The notes: generated by a model not told the origin, from the letters alone. Shown: positions 1 through 9,555, counted from the first letter of the stretch. The stretch: 64,000 bases of DNA from an uncultured Alphaproteobacteria bacterium (GCA_951812805.1 CATOSZ010000003.1:636557-700556), one strand, 5' to 3'. Program-made: numbers and translations.

Positions 1-1508
1 CCCAGCAGCATCGCAACATCTGCTGCGTCGGCGACGACGACCAGTCGATCTACAGCTGGCGCGGCGCCGAGGTCGGCAACATCCTGCGCTTCGAGAAGGA
101 CTTCGAGGGCGCGGCGGTGATCCGGCTTGAGCGCAACTACCGTTCGACGCCGAACATCCTGGCCGCCGCCTCCGGCCTCATCGCCAACAACGAGGGCCGG
201 CTCGGCAAGACGCTGTGGACCGAGGGCGAGGACGGGCCGCCGGTGGCACTGCACGGCCTGTGGGACGGGCCGGAGGAGGCGCGCTTCGTCGCCGACGAGG
301 TCGAGGCGGGGCAACGCGACGGCCTCTCCCTCAATCACATGGCGATCCTGGTCCGGGCCAGCCATCAGACCCGCGAATTCGAGGAACGCTTCATCACCAT
401 CGGCGTGCCCTATCGGGTGATCGGCGGCGCCCGCTTCTACGAGCGGGCCGAGATCCGCGACGCCATCGCCTATATCCGGGTCATCATGCAGCCGGCCGAC
501 GACCTCGCCTTCGAGCGGATCGTCAACACACCGAAGCGCGGCCTCGGCCAGGCGGCGGTGCGGGTGTTACACCAGGCCTCGCGCGCGTCGGGCCGCTCGC
601 TTGCCGCCGTCGCCGGCGAGATCGCCGAGAGTGACGAGCTGCGCCCGCAGGCGCGCAAGTCACTGGCCGGCCTGATGGCGGATTTCCGTCGCTGGCGCGA
701 CCTCGAGCCGCACATGAACCACATCGAGCTGGTGGAAAGCGTCCTGGACGAGAGCGGCTATACCGCCATGTGGCAGGCGGACAAGTCGCCCGACGCGGCG
801 GGCCGGCTGGAGAATTTGAAAGAGCTGGTGCGCGCGCTGGAAGGCTTCGAGAACCTGGCCGGTTTCCTGGAGCATGTCTCGCTCGTCGCCGAGAATGTGG
901 CGCAGGCGAGCGAGGAGGCGGTCAACATCATGACCTTGCACGGCGCCAAGGGGCTGGAGTTCGACACCGTGTTCCTGCCCGGCTGGGAAGAGGGCCTGTT
1001 CTCCCACCAGCGCGCCCTCGACGAGGGCGGCATCGCCAGCCTGGAAGAAGAACGCCGCCTGGCCTATGTCGGCCTGACCCGGGCCAAGCGCCGCGCCGTC
1101 GTAAGCTTCGCCGCCAACCGGCGGATCTTCGATCGCTGGCAGAGCGCGCTGCCCTCGCGTTTCGTCGCCGAGCTGCCGGAGGACAACATCCACCGCGAGG
1201 TGGCGACCGGCCTGCACGGCGGGGCGACGCCGATGCAGGCCCAGGTCGCCTTCAACGACGGCTGGGCGGGCGGCCCGCGGATGCGCCGCGTCGGCCAGAC
1301 GGCGCCGGTGCCCACCATCATCGACGGTCAGGCCGAAACGGTGGTCACCAGCGATCCCGACGACACCCGGTTTTCGGTGGGCGAGCGGATCTTCCACCAG
1401 AAGTTCGGCTATGGCCGGATTCGCGCGGTGGAAGGCAACAAGCTGCAGGTGGAGTTCGAAAAGGCCGGCGCGAAGAAAGTCATCGACAGCTTCGTCGAAC
1501 GGCACTGA
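1..1508 (+). CDS. uvrD: UvrD/PcrA-type DNA helicase, C-terminal part (5' end outside window)
   Basis: The reading frame is open from the first bases of the window, so the N-terminal Walker A domain lies upstream. About 502 residues are visible. Superfamily 1A motifs appear in order: GDDDQSIYSWRGA (motif III), NYRST (IV), MTLHGAKGLEFDTVF (V) and EERRLAYVGLTRAK (VI). The end carries the UvrD/PcrA C-terminal module (GERIFHQKFGYGRI, then a VEFEKAG-type strand), which in the family contacts RNA polymerase. The product is an ATP-dependent 3'-5' helicase of nucleotide excision and mismatch repair. The prmA start follows after 4 bases, so co-transcription is likely. The uvrD versus pcrA name is a matter of convention. 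Confidence 0.95.
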   Translation, partial: QQHRNICCVGDDDQSIYSWRGAEVGNILRFEKDFEGAAVIRLERNYRSTPNILAAASGLIANNEGRLGKTLWTEGEDGPPVALHGLWDGPEEARFVADEVEAGQRDGLSLNHMAILVRASHQTREFEERFITIGVPYRVIGGARFYERAEIRDAIAYIRVIMQPADDLAFERIVNTPKRGLGQAAVRVLHQASRASGRSLAAVAGEIAESDELRPQARKSLAGLMADFRRWRDLEPHMNHIELVESVLDESGYTAMWQADKSPDAAGRLENLKELVRALEGFENLAGFLEHVSLVAENVAQASEEAVNIMTLHGAKGLEFDTVFLPGWEEGLFSHQRALDEGGIASLEEERRLAYVGLTRAKRRAVVSFAANRRIFDRWQSALPSRFVAELPEDNIHREVATGLHGGATPMQAQVAFNDGWAGGPRMRRVGQTAPVPTIIDGQAETVVTSDPDDTRFSVGERIFHQKFGYGRIRAVEGNKLQVEFEKAGAKKVIDSFVERH

Positions 1509-1512
1509 CGCG

Positions 1513-2403
1513 ATGCTGGAAGTCGTCCGGGTGAACGAGCCGGATAGCTGGCGCCTGAGCCTGGCCGTGCCGCGCGAGCATCTCCCCGCCTTCGAGCTGG
1601 TGTTGGAAGATGCCAACGCCCTGCTGACCACCGCGCTGCCGCCGGGCGAGGTCTGGCGGATCGACGCCTTGTTCCTGGAACCGCCCGAGGCCGCGTTCTG
1701 GCGCGAGCGGCTCGCCCGGGTCGCCGCGGACGTCGGCCTGCCCGCGCCGGAGGTCGTGGTCGAGCGGATGCCGCAGACCGACTGGGTCGCCGAAAGCCTG
1801 CGCAGCCTGCCGCCGGTGCGCGCCGGGCGTTTCGTCGTGCACGGGTCGCACGACCGGGGACGGATCCCGGCGGGCGCGCTGGCCCTGGAAATCGAAGCCG
1901 GCCGCGCCTTCGGCACCGGCCAGCACGAGACGACGCGGGGCTGTTTGCTGGCGCTCGACACGCTCGCCCGGCGCCGGGCCTACCGGGCCGTGCTGGATGT
2001 CGGGTGTGGCTCCGGCGTGCTGGCCCTGGCGGCGGCCCGGCTCTGGCGCCGTCGGGTGATGGCGACGGACATCGACGAGATCGCCGCCCGGGTGACGGCC
2101 GAGAACGCCCGGCGCAACCGGCTGGCACCCTGGGTCCGTGCGGTCGCCGCCGACGGCATCGGCCATCGGGTGATCCGCGCCGCCGGGCCCTATGACCTGA
2201 TCTTCGCCAACATCCTGGCCGGGCCGCTGCACCGCCTCGCCCCCGACCTCGCCCGCGCCCTGGCGCCCGGCGGGCGGCTGGTACTCTCCGGCCTGCTGCA
2301 CCGCCACGCCCCCTGGCTCGAAGCGAGCTACCGCCAGGTCGGCCTCGGCCTGGAGCGCCGCCATCGCATCGGCGACTGGTCCACCCTGGTGCTGAAGCCC
2401 TGA
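1513..2403 (+). CDS. prmA: Ribosomal protein L11 methyltransferase PrmA
   Basis: This 296-residue protein trimethylates ribosomal protein L11 using S-adenosylmethionine. The N-terminal half is the L11-binding domain and the C-terminal half is a Rossmann methyltransferase. Visible signatures are AFGTGQHETTRGCL, SAM motif I VLDVGCGSGVLALAAA, and FANILAGPL, which corresponds to the family NPPY-like motif. The ATG at 1513 was chosen because it gives the usual family length; the frame is open further upstream but that part overlaps the helicase gene. It follows the helicase by 4 bp and ends before a strong hairpin. Confidence 0.95.
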   Translation: MLEVVRVNEPDSWRLSLAVPREHLPAFELVLEDANALLTTALPPGEVWRIDALFLEPPEAAFWRERLARVAADVGLPAPEVVVERMPQTDWVAESLRSLPPVRAGRFVVHGSHDRGRIPAGALALEIEAGRAFGTGQHETTRGCLLALDTLARRRAYRAVLDVGCGSGVLALAAARLWRRRVMATDIDEIAARVTAENARRNRLAPWVRAVAADGIGHRVIRAAGPYDLIFANILAGPLHRLAPDLARALAPGGRLVLSGLLHRHAPWLEASYRQVGLGLERRHRIGDWSTLVLKP

Positions 2404-2424
2404 GCGCGGACGCCGCAAACGAAA

Positions 2425-2456
2425 GGCGCCGCCCGGTAGGGGGACCGGGCGGCGCC
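2425..2456. terminator. Bidirectional terminator-like hairpin between prmA and the DUF1127 gene
   Basis: A perfect 13-bp inverted repeat (2425-2437 with 2444-2456) encloses a 6-base loop. It lies between the converging stops of prmA and the DUF1127 gene. There is no long T run on either side, so factor-independent function is inferred from stem strength and position. Confidence 0.7.
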
Positions 2457-2482
2457 ACGAAGGTCGCAAGTCAGGGGAGACG

Positions 2483-2893
2483 TTAGGCGACCTTGCGTGT
2501 TTCGGTGGGCTCGTCGTTCGCGGCTTCGAGGACACGCGGCGTGGCCGGTGCCTTGGGTGCCGCGGCCTGTGCCACCGCCTGATCGGCCAGCATCGGGATC
2601 GACGCGCGGTCCAGGCCGATGTCGGCGAGGGTGCGGTTGTCGAGCCGGTTCAGCGCGGAAGCCGTGGCGGCGCGCCGGTAGCTGGCGATGATCGGTGCGA
2701 ACAGGCGCGCGACGCCGGTGCCGACACGCTTCAGCGCGCCGGCGACGGTGACGGCCGCCCCGCGAAAGGCCTGGGCGCGCAGCGCGCGACCCCGGGCGAT
2801 GGCCAATTCCTTGTTCCCCTCCAGTAGCATTGCGGAACCGGAGGTGGACGCCGGAACGTGAGTTGCGGTGATGACTTCCGTGTGCAGGTACAT
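2483..2893 (-). CDS. DUF1127 domain protein
   Basis: A 136-residue protein. Residues around 70-100 contain the DUF1127 signature: an YRR start, LNRLDNRTLADIGLDR and a hydrophobic continuation. In Alphaproteobacteria such Arg-rich proteins are small and often linked to phosphate or carbon metabolism through RNA binding. That role is known only for some members. The C-terminal tail is Ala/Pro-rich and looks disordered. The gene is convergent with prmA and divergent from the aminopeptidase gene. The start at 2893 is preceded by a GA-rich stretch on the minus strand. Confidence 0.85.
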   Translation of the reverse strand: MYLHTEVITATHVPASTSGSAMLLEGNKELAIARGRALRAQAFRGAAVTVAGALKRVGTGVARLFAPIIASYRRAATASALNRLDNRTLADIGLDRASIPMLADQAVAQAAAPKAPATPRVLEAANDEPTETRKVA

Positions 2894-3091
2894 CGTCTTG
2901 TCCTCCAGGTTGGGGGGTTGATATCGATGCCCTGGATATATCCCGCAAGGCCCCTCCTACAAGCCGTAAGTGGCGGTTTTTACACGTTGTTTCCGCATTC
3001 CAGCCCTGCGTTTGACGCATGGCTGGCCGACCGCGTTGCGTGCCTGGGCGAACCTCGCGCATACTCGCCGCGCATCGGGAGGGAGCATTGC

Positions 3092-5095
3092 ATGAGCGCT
3101 TCGAGCACGCGTGATCCGGTCGAGGTTCTGGCGGCGGAGGGGCTGAAAAGCCCGGACGAGCTGCGCCGGATGGCGGCCGGCATGGCCGCCGCGCCGGAGC
3201 CGGTGGACGGCACCGCCCGCCTGCGCCTCGTGGACGAGACCGCGGCGCCGGAACGGGATGCCGCCCTCCGCCAGCTCATCGCCGAATATCGGCTGGACGG
3301 CGACAGCATCGCTGATTCGGAGCGGAGCGGAGAGCGTTTGGCCGCGCTCCGGGCCGAGCTCGCCGCGCGCGGCCTCGATGCCTTTCTGGTGCCGATGGCG
3401 GACGAGTACCAGAACGAGTTCGTGCCGCAGCGCGCGCTTCGCATCGCCTGGTTGAGCGGTTTCACCGGCTCCGCCGGGCTAATCATCGTGCTGGCGGAGA
3501 CCGCGGCGATCTTCGTCGACGGCCGCTATACGCTGCAGGTGCGCGATCAGGTCGACACCGCGCTGTTCGAGACCCGGCACGTGACGGAGGAGCCGCCGGG
3601 CGCGTGGATCGAGGCGAACCTCGGTTCGGACGGCAAGCTCGGTTTCGACCCCTGGCACTTCACCAAGGGCGGCGCGGACCGGATGCGCGCGGCGGCCGAG
3701 GCCGCGGGCGGCAGCCTCGTCGCGGTCGCGGACAATCCGCTGGACGCGGTCTGGACCGATCAGCCCGCACCGCCGCTGGCTCCGGTCGTCCCGCACGACA
3801 TGGCCTTTGCCGGCGAAGCCTCGGCGGAGAAGCGCGGTCGCATCGCCCGCACGCTGAGCGAAGCCGGCCTGGACGGGGCCGTCGTCACGGCGCCCGATTC
3901 CATCGCCTGGCTGCTGAACATCCGGGGCGCCGACGTGCCGCGCACGCCGCTGCCGCTCTCCTACCTCACCCTCGACGCGGAGGGCCGCGCCGACCTTTTC
4001 GTGGACGAGCGCAAACTCTCCCCGGGCCTGGAAGCCCATCTCGGCAACGCCGTCGCCGTGCGCCCGGCGGAAGACTTCGCCCCGGGCCTCGACGCACTCG
4101 CCGGCCGCAAGTTGCGGGTCGATCCGGCCTCCGCCGCATCCTGGGTGTTCGAGCGCCTGGCGGCCGCCGGCGCCGAGGTCGTCGAGGGCAAGGATCCCTG
4201 CCAGTTGCCGAAGGCGATCAAGAACGCGGTGGAACTGGACGGCACCCGGGCGGCGCATGCCCGCGACGGCATCGCCATGGCGCGCTTCCTCGCCTGGCTC
4301 GAGGCCGAGACGCCGGGCGGGGAGGTGGACGAGCTTTCCGCCCTCGACCGGCTCGCCGCCTTCCGTCGCGAGGGTGAGCATTTCCGCGACCTCAGCTTCG
4401 ACACCATCTCCGGCGCCGGCGCGAACGGCGCCGTCGTGCATTACCGGGCGAGCGCCGAGACCAACCGGCGGCTCGAGGCGGGTAGTCTTTATCTGGTCGA
4501 TTCCGGTGCCCAGTATCTTGACGGCACCACCGACATCACCCGCACCGTCGCCATCGGCACGCCCACGGCGGAAATGTGCGACCGCTTCACCCGGGTGCTG
4601 CAAGGCCATATCCGCCTCGCCGCGGCGATCTTTCCCAAGGGCACGACCGGCAGCCAGCTCGACACGCTGGCCCGGGCGCCGATCTGGCGGGCCGGGCTCG
4701 ATTTCGACCACGGGACCGGGCACGGCGTCGGCAGCTATCTCGGCGTGCACGAGGGGCCGCAGGGCATTTCCAAGATGCAGCGCGAGGTGGCGCTGGAGCC
4801 CGGCATGGTGATCTCCAACGAGCCCGGCTATTACAAGACCGGCGCCTACGGCATCCGCATCGAGAATCTGGTCGCCGTCACGCCGGCCGAGATCGCGGGC
4901 GGCGAACGCGAGATGCTGGCCTTCGAGACCTTGACGCTGGCACCGATCGACCGCCGGCTGATCGCGGTCGAGCTGCTGGCGGGGGAGGAACGGGCCTGGC
5001 TGGATGCCTATCACGCCCGCGTCCGGGAGACGGTCGGACCGACGCTCGATCCCGAAACCAGGGCCTGGCTCGAAGCCGCTACCCGGCCGCTCTGA
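3092..5095 (+). CDS. Xaa-Pro aminopeptidase (M24B, aminopeptidase P family)
   Basis: A cytosolic metallopeptidase of 667 residues that removes N-terminal residues preceding proline. Two N-terminal creatinase-like domains precede a pita-bread catalytic domain. The dinuclear metal ligands are visible: Asp in LVDSGAQYLDGTTDITRT (two Asp), His in DHGTGHGVGSYLGVHEGP, Glu in ISNEPGYY, and Glu in GIRIENL. ATG 3092 has a GGGAGGGA ribosome site 6-14 bases upstream. With this start the protein has about 75-90 residues before the conserved RLAALRAEL block, longer than the usual ~600-residue members. A later start cannot be excluded. Confidence 0.93.
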   Translation: MSASSTRDPVEVLAAEGLKSPDELRRMAAGMAAAPEPVDGTARLRLVDETAAPERDAALRQLIAEYRLDGDSIADSERSGERLAALRAELAARGLDAFLVPMADEYQNEFVPQRALRIAWLSGFTGSAGLIIVLAETAAIFVDGRYTLQVRDQVDTALFETRHVTEEPPGAWIEANLGSDGKLGFDPWHFTKGGADRMRAAAEAAGGSLVAVADNPLDAVWTDQPAPPLAPVVPHDMAFAGEASAEKRGRIARTLSEAGLDGAVVTAPDSIAWLLNIRGADVPRTPLPLSYLTLDAEGRADLFVDERKLSPGLEAHLGNAVAVRPAEDFAPGLDALAGRKLRVDPASAASWVFERLAAAGAEVVEGKDPCQLPKAIKNAVELDGTRAAHARDGIAMARFLAWLEAETPGGEVDELSALDRLAAFRREGEHFRDLSFDTISGAGANGAVVHYRASAETNRRLEAGSLYLVDSGAQYLDGTTDITRTVAIGTPTAEMCDRFTRVLQGHIRLAAAIFPKGTTGSQLDTLARAPIWRAGLDFDHGTGHGVGSYLGVHEGPQGISKMQREVALEPGMVISNEPGYYKTGAYGIRIENLVAVTPAEIAGGEREMLAFETLTLAPIDRRLIAVELLAGEERAWLDAYHARVRETVGPTLDPETRAWLEAATRPL

Positions 5096-5275
5096 ACCGG
5101 GGGGAACGATCCCCGCCTTTTGGGCCCGATTGCCCCCTTGTCCCCACCCCGGGGGCCGTGACAAGATGATGATGGACGTGCCCTCCCGGTACGCCCGAAG
5201 GTCGGAAACGAAGCAGCCATCAAGGCCGAACATGCCGATGAAGCTCATCAGATCACGAGGGACGCGCCAAGCACC

Positions 5276-5650
5276 ATGGGTGACGTACTAACGTTCGAGG
5301 AGCGAGTGTGTCGTCGGGAAGCACCCCGTCCCGGCGGCAAGCCCTTCCAGGGGGGAGGCGGATTCTTCAACCGCCGCGAACTGCACCAGATCCTGCAAGT
5401 CTACAGCCGCAAGGTCATGGCCGGCGAATGGCGCGACTATGCCATCAGCGGCGATGACACGGGCGCGGTGTTCGCCGTCTACGGCAATGCCTCACCCATG
5501 CCGCTCTACCGCCTGGCCAAGCGGCCGGGCGCGGGGCGACGCGATGGCCGCTATCAGGTCATCGCGGGCGACAGGATCCTGGGCGCCAAGCCGTCGCTGG
5601 AAGCGGCGCTGGCAATCCTGGAACGACGAAAACCGAAGCTTGTCCGCTAG
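5276..5650 (+). CDS. DUF2794 family protein
   Basis: A 124-residue protein matching the alphaproteobacterial DUF2794 family by its core: FFNRRELHQILQVYSRKV, then MAGEWRDYAI, then PLYRLAKRP. The function is unknown. It stands alone, 180 bp after the aminopeptidase gene and 212 bp before speD. The upstream 180 bp (5096-5275) hold no convincing gene; a weak CTTGTC/GACAAG stem is at 5138-5166. Only one start fits the family length. Confidence 0.85.
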   Translation: MGDVLTFEERVCRREAPRPGGKPFQGGGGFFNRRELHQILQVYSRKVMAGEWRDYAISGDDTGAVFAVYGNASPMPLYRLAKRPGAGRRDGRYQVIAGDRILGAKPSLEAALAILERRKPKLVR

Positions 5651-5782
5651 CCGGACAGGCCCATTTTCTGGGGGGCATCGGGCGGATGAGGCCCGCATTT
5701 TGGGGCTGCGGGTAAAATATTCGCGGGCCTCGATTTAGCGCTTGATCGCCGGCGGATTTTCCGTCATCTATCCGGCCCTCGT

Positions 5783-5801
5783 TTGCCCCACGTCGGGGCA
5801 A
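5783..5801. promoter_or_regulatory. Small hairpin in the speD leader
   Basis: A 7-bp perfect stem (5783-5789 with 5795-5801) with a 5-base loop lies about 60 bases before the speD start. There is no T run. It could be a 5' UTR structure or the end of an upstream transcript. Confidence 0.35.
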
Positions 5802-5862
5802 CCGAACCTAGCCTGTGGGCTTCGCAACAGAAGCTTTTTTCGCTGCCATGGGGGGTCCGGTC

Positions 5863-6285
5863 ATGACCAAGCCAGCACTCAATCTCGTCGAAACCGGCGG
5901 CTTCGATCCCGCCACCTCGCACTTCGCGCAGAAGGACGGCTTGTGTTACGCGGGCTCGCACCTGCTGATCGACCTGTGGGAAGCGGAACGGCTGGACGAC
6001 CTCGAACATATCGAGGCCAGCCTGCGCGACGCGGTCGAGGCCGTGGGCGCCACCATCCTGCGCGTCGACCTGCATCATTTCACCGAGAACGACGGTGTCT
6101 CCGGCGTCGTGGTGCTGGCGGAATCCCACATGAGCATCCACACCTGGCCGGAAATCGGCTATGCCGCGCTCGACGTCTTCGTCTGCGGCGATTGCGACCC
6201 CTTCAAGGCCTTGCCGGTCCTGAAGGCGGCCTTTCGCCCGGGACGCATCCAGGTCGCCGAGCAGAAGCGTGGCCTGATGCCATGA
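5863..6285 (+). CDS. speD: S-adenosylmethionine decarboxylase proenzyme
   Basis: Makes decarboxylated SAM, the aminopropyl donor for spermidine. The 140-residue protein is the short prokaryotic type. The self-cleavage site that yields the pyruvoyl cofactor is AESHMSIHTWPE, with Glu-Ser as the cleaved bond. Further family marks are DLHHFTE and FVCGDCDP. ATG 5863 was preferred over 5848 because a GGGGG ribosome site lies 7 bases before it. The stop overlaps the speE start (ATGA at 6282-6285), so the two polyamine enzymes are translationally coupled. Confidence 0.95.
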   Translation: MTKPALNLVETGGFDPATSHFAQKDGLCYAGSHLLIDLWEAERLDDLEHIEASLRDAVEAVGATILRVDLHHFTENDGVSGVVVLAESHMSIHTWPEIGYAALDVFVCGDCDPFKALPVLKAAFRPGRIQVAEQKRGLMP

Positions 6286-7145
6286 CCTCGTGGCACGAGG
6301 AGGTGCTGCACGGATTTTCCAAGCAGGCCCTCCGCGTCGACGAAGAACTCTTCAGTGGGCGGACCGAATTCCAGTCCGTCCGCGTCTTCCGCAACGAGGG
6401 CCAGGGCCTGGTCCTGACCCTCGACGACGTGGTGCAGACCACCGAGGCGGACGAGTTCATCTATCACGAGATGCTGGTCCATCCGGCGATGAACGCGCGC
6501 GGCGGGGCCCGGCGCGTACTGATCGTCGGCGGCGGGGACGGCGGCTGCGCGCGCGAGGTGCTGCGACACCCCGTGGAAGAGGTGGTCATGGTGGAGATCG
6601 ACGGCGAGGTGGTAGCGCTGGCCCGCGAGCATCTGCCCGCGCTGTCGGCCGGCGCCTTCGAGGATCCGCGGCTGGAACTGGTGATCGGCGACGGCGCCGC
6701 CTATGTCGGCGACGGCGGTGTGCCCTTCGACCTGATCATCGTCGACTCGACCGATCCCATCGGCCCGGGCGCCATCCTCTTCGAAGCCCCCTTCCAGGAC
6801 GCCTGCCGCCGCCGCCTGACCGCCAACGGTATCGTCGTCACCCAGAACGGGGTGCCGTTCCTCCAGCGCGAGGAATTCGACCACACGCGGCGGATCCGCG
6901 AAGCGCTGTTCCGACATTCGGGCTTCTTCTTCGCCTCCGTGCCGACCTATTTCGGCGGCGACATGGCCTTCGGCTGGGGTTCCGACGACCTCGACATGGC
7001 GAACGGCGACGGCGCGGCGATCGGCCGCGCACACGAGACGAGCGGCCTCGCCACGCGCTATTATAATCCGGAGATCCACCTGGCCGCCTTCGCCTGTCCG
7101 AGCTACCTGCGCGCGGACGGCCCCGGGGGCGGCGCCTTCGCCTGA
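6282..7145 (+). CDS. speE: Spermidine synthase (polyamine aminopropyltransferase)
   Basis: A 287-residue enzyme that transfers the aminopropyl group from decarboxylated SAM to putrescine. It shows the N-terminal strand domain and the Rossmann core with VLIVGGGDGGCAREVLRH, EIDGEVV and the catalytic IIVDSTDPIGP segment. QREEFDHTRRI and the aromatic SVPTYFGGDMAFGW segment are also typical. It overlaps speD by 4 bp. Confidence 0.96.
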   Translation: MTSWHEEVLHGFSKQALRVDEELFSGRTEFQSVRVFRNEGQGLVLTLDDVVQTTEADEFIYHEMLVHPAMNARGGARRVLIVGGGDGGCAREVLRHPVEEVVMVEIDGEVVALAREHLPALSAGAFEDPRLELVIGDGAAYVGDGGVPFDLIIVDSTDPIGPGAILFEAPFQDACRRRLTANGIVVTQNGVPFLQREEFDHTRRIREALFRHSGFFFASVPTYFGGDMAFGWGSDDLDMANGDGAAIGRAHETSGLATRYYNPEIHLAAFACPSYLRADGPGGGAFA

Positions 7146-7155
7146 GGAGGCCCCG

Positions 7156-7944
7156 ATGTCCGGTCCCTGGCAGCCCCGTGCCCATGATATCGACGCCCTG
7201 TTCGCGGCCCGCCGCGATGGCGGCGTTTTGGCCCTCCACCCCGGGCCCACGCGGGAAGTCGACGGCTACGCCACCCAGTTCGCCCTGCATGAACGGCTGA
7301 GCGAGGAAGGCTGGGGCCCGCGCGTCGGTTGGAAAGTCGGCGCCACGACCAGCGTCATGCAAGAGCTGCTGGCGATCGACCATCCCTGTGCCGGCGGCAT
7401 CATGGAACGGCGCCTGCACCGCGACCACGCCCGCCTCGCCATCGGCAGCCTGCGCCGCCCGGGCATCGAATGCGAAATCGCCGTGCGCCTGGCGAGCGAC
7501 ATCCCGCGCCGCCAGGGCCACGACATCGCCAGCGTCACCCCGCACGTCGAATGCGTCATGGCGGCGATGGAGATCGTCGACGATCGCTATGCCGATTTCC
7601 GCCAGACCCCACCCGCGACCCTGATCGCCGACGATTTCTTCCAGTCCGCCGCCGTGCTGGGGGACGAGGTCGCCGCGTGGCGGGATCTCGACCTCGCGGC
7701 GATGACCGGCGTCACCACCATCGACGGCGCCGAGGCGGGACGCGGCCAGGGCGCCGAGGTGCTGGGCCATCCGCTGGCAGCACTGGCCTGGCTGGCCGAT
7801 TGTCTCGATGCGAACGGCATCGGGCTCGGCGCCGGCGAGGTGGTCCTGCTCGGCTCCCTCGTCGCGGTGCAATGGCTCGACGGGCCCGCCCACGCGCGGA
7901 CCGAGATCCAGGGTCTGGGCGCCGTCGAAGCGGAATTTGCCTGA
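7156..7944 (+). CDS. 2-keto-4-pentenoate hydratase family protein
   Basis: 262 residues. The pattern GWKVGATTSVMQELL, the acidic ECEIAVRL, and a later VLLGSLVAVQWLDGPA block match the MhpD/HpcG hydratases of the fumarylacetoacetate hydrolase superfamily. These hydrate 2-hydroxypenta-2,4-dienoate-type products of aromatic ring cleavage with a divalent metal. No other meta-cleavage gene is nearby, so the substrate is unknown. A GAGGAGG ribosome site precedes ATG 7156. It is 10 bp after speE and could be read through from that operon. Confidence 0.82.
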   Translation: MSGPWQPRAHDIDALFAARRDGGVLALHPGPTREVDGYATQFALHERLSEEGWGPRVGWKVGATTSVMQELLAIDHPCAGGIMERRLHRDHARLAIGSLRRPGIECEIAVRLASDIPRRQGHDIASVTPHVECVMAAMEIVDDRYADFRQTPPATLIADDFFQSAAVLGDEVAAWRDLDLAAMTGVTTIDGAEAGRGQGAEVLGHPLAALAWLADCLDANGIGLGAGEVVLLGSLVAVQWLDGPAHARTEIQGLGAVEAEFA

Positions 7945-8016
7945 GCCCCCTTCGTCTCGTCCGCCGGCCGCGTTATCCTGGCCGTCCGCAATCCAACGCA
8001 AGAGGGGCTCGACGCC

Positions 8017-8331
8017 ATGATCATCACCACCACGGACGGCATAGACGGCCACGAGATCACGGAATATCTCGGCGTGGTCAGCGGCGAATGCGTATATGGC
8101 GCCAACGTGTTCCGGGATTTCTTCGCCTCCGTGCGCGATATCGTCGGCGGGCGCGCCGGCGGCTATGAAAACGTCCTGAAGGACGGCAAGCGGACGGCGA
8201 TCGACGACATGGCGGAAGAGGCGCAGGCGCTGGGTGCCAACGCCATCGTCGGCGTCGACCTCGACTACGAGCAGATCGGCCAATCCATGTTGATGGTGAG
8301 CGCCAACGGCACCGCCGTCCGCATCCGCTGA
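8017..8331 (+). CDS. YbjQ/UPF0145 family protein
   Basis: A 104-residue protein of the YbjQ family (heavy-metal-binding domain superfamily, pentamer-forming dodecin-like fold). The signature parts are an N-terminal [11 protein letters not shown] strand, [16 protein letters not shown], and [19 protein letters not shown]. The molecular role is not settled. The start at 8017 follows an AGAGGGG ribosome site. Confidence 0.88.
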   Translation: MIITTTDGIDGHEITEYLGVVSGECVYGANVFRDFFASVRDIVGGRAGGYENVLKDGKRTAIDDMAEEAQALGANAIVGVDLDYEQIGQSMLMVSANGTAVRIR

Positions 8332-8354
8332 AACCGCTTGCACGAGGAAACGCG

Positions 8355-9503
8355 ATGTCCGCCGCCGCCCGCACCATCTTCGAGGAAGAGCACGAGATCT
8401 TCCGCAGCTCCGTCCGCCGCTTCGTCGAGACGGAGATCGTGCCGCACCACGCGCAGTGGGAAAAGGACGGCCAGATCAGCCGCGAGGCCTGGCTGAAGGC
8501 GGGTGAGACCGGCTTGCTCTGCTGTTCGATCCCCGTGGAATACGGCGGCATGGGCGCCGACAAGCGGATGAGCGTCATCGTCTTCGAGGAGCTGGCCCGG
8601 GTCAACGCCACCGGCCCCGGCTTCGGCCTGCATTCCGAGATCGTCGCACCCTACATCCTGGCCTACGGCAGCGAGGAACAGAAGCGTCACTACCTGCCGG
8701 CGATGGCGCGCGGCGAGAAGATCGGCGCCATCGCCATGACCGAGCCCGGCACCGGCAGCGACCTGCAGGGTGTGCGGACCCGCGCCGTGCTCGACGGCAA
8801 CCATTATGTGCTGAACGGTTCCAAGACCTTCATCACCAACGGGCAGATGGCCGACCTGGTCGTCGTCGTCACCAAGACCGACACCGATCCCGAGGCCGGC
8901 CACAAGGGCATCAGCCTGATCATCGTCGACGGCGATACGGACGGCTTTCGCCGCGGCCGCAATCTGGAGAAGCTCGGCCTGAAGGCGCAGGACACGAGCG
9001 AGCTGTTCTTCGACGACGCCCGCGTGCCCGCGACCAACCTGCTGGGCGAGGAGGGCAAGGGCTTCGTCTATCTGATGCAGGAACTGGCCTGGGAACGCCT
9101 CCAGGTGGCGATCATGGCGGTCGCCAGCGCCGAGGCGGCGCTCGAATGGACGCTCGACTACACCCGCCAGCGCAAGGCCTTCGGCCGGGCCATCGCCGAG
9201 TTCCAGAACAGTCGCTTCACGCTGGCCGAGATCAAGACCGAGGTCACCGTCGCCCGCATCTTCGTCGACCGCTGCATCCAGTTGATGCTGGAGGACGCGC
9301 TGGATGCCGAGACCGGTGCCATGGCGAAATATTGGGCGAGCGACCTGCAAGGCTCGGTCATCGACCGTTGCCTGCAACTGCACGGCGGCTACGGCTTCAT
9401 GTGGGAGTACCCGATCGCCCGCGCCCACGCGGACGCCCGGGTGCAACGGATCTACGCCGGCACCAACGAGATCATGAAGGAAATCATCTCGCGGAACCTG
9501 TGA
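8355..9503 (+). CDS. Acyl-CoA dehydrogenase
   Basis: A 382-residue FAD enzyme for the first step of acyl-CoA beta-oxidation or a branched-chain equivalent. FAD-binding AMTEPGTGSDLQGVRT and the C-terminal YAGTNEIMKEII are present. The position that is the catalytic Glu in medium-chain enzymes (YEGT) is Ala, as in long-chain/isovaleryl-type members. There the base lies in the helix QELAWERLQ, and that Glu is present here. It follows YbjQ by 23 bp. Confidence 0.94.
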   Translation: MSAAARTIFEEEHEIFRSSVRRFVETEIVPHHAQWEKDGQISREAWLKAGETGLLCCSIPVEYGGMGADKRMSVIVFEELARVNATGPGFGLHSEIVAPYILAYGSEEQKRHYLPAMARGEKIGAIAMTEPGTGSDLQGVRTRAVLDGNHYVLNGSKTFITNGQMADLVVVVTKTDTDPEAGHKGISLIIVDGDTDGFRRGRNLEKLGLKAQDTSELFFDDARVPATNLLGEEGKGFVYLMQELAWERLQVAIMAVASAEAALEWTLDYTRQRKAFGRAIAEFQNSRFTLAEIKTEVTVARIFVDRCIQLMLEDALDAETGAMAKYWASDLQGSVIDRCLQLHGGYGFMWEYPIARAHADARVQRIYAGTNEIMKEIISRNL

Positions 9504-9555
9504 GCTCGGCCTCGTCGACCGGCTGTTTTCATAGAGTTATGTCGAAATAGAAGAA

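Noticed and set aside
660..1961. A 433-codon minus-strand open frame opposite uvrD and prmA
   Set aside because: It is antisense to two well-recognised genes and arises from GC-rich codon bias; its protein has no recognisable motif.
5096..5275. A small gene or riboswitch between the aminopeptidase and DUF2794 genes
   Set aside because: Only a short frame without ribosome site and a weak stem are present; no known riboswitch core was recognised.
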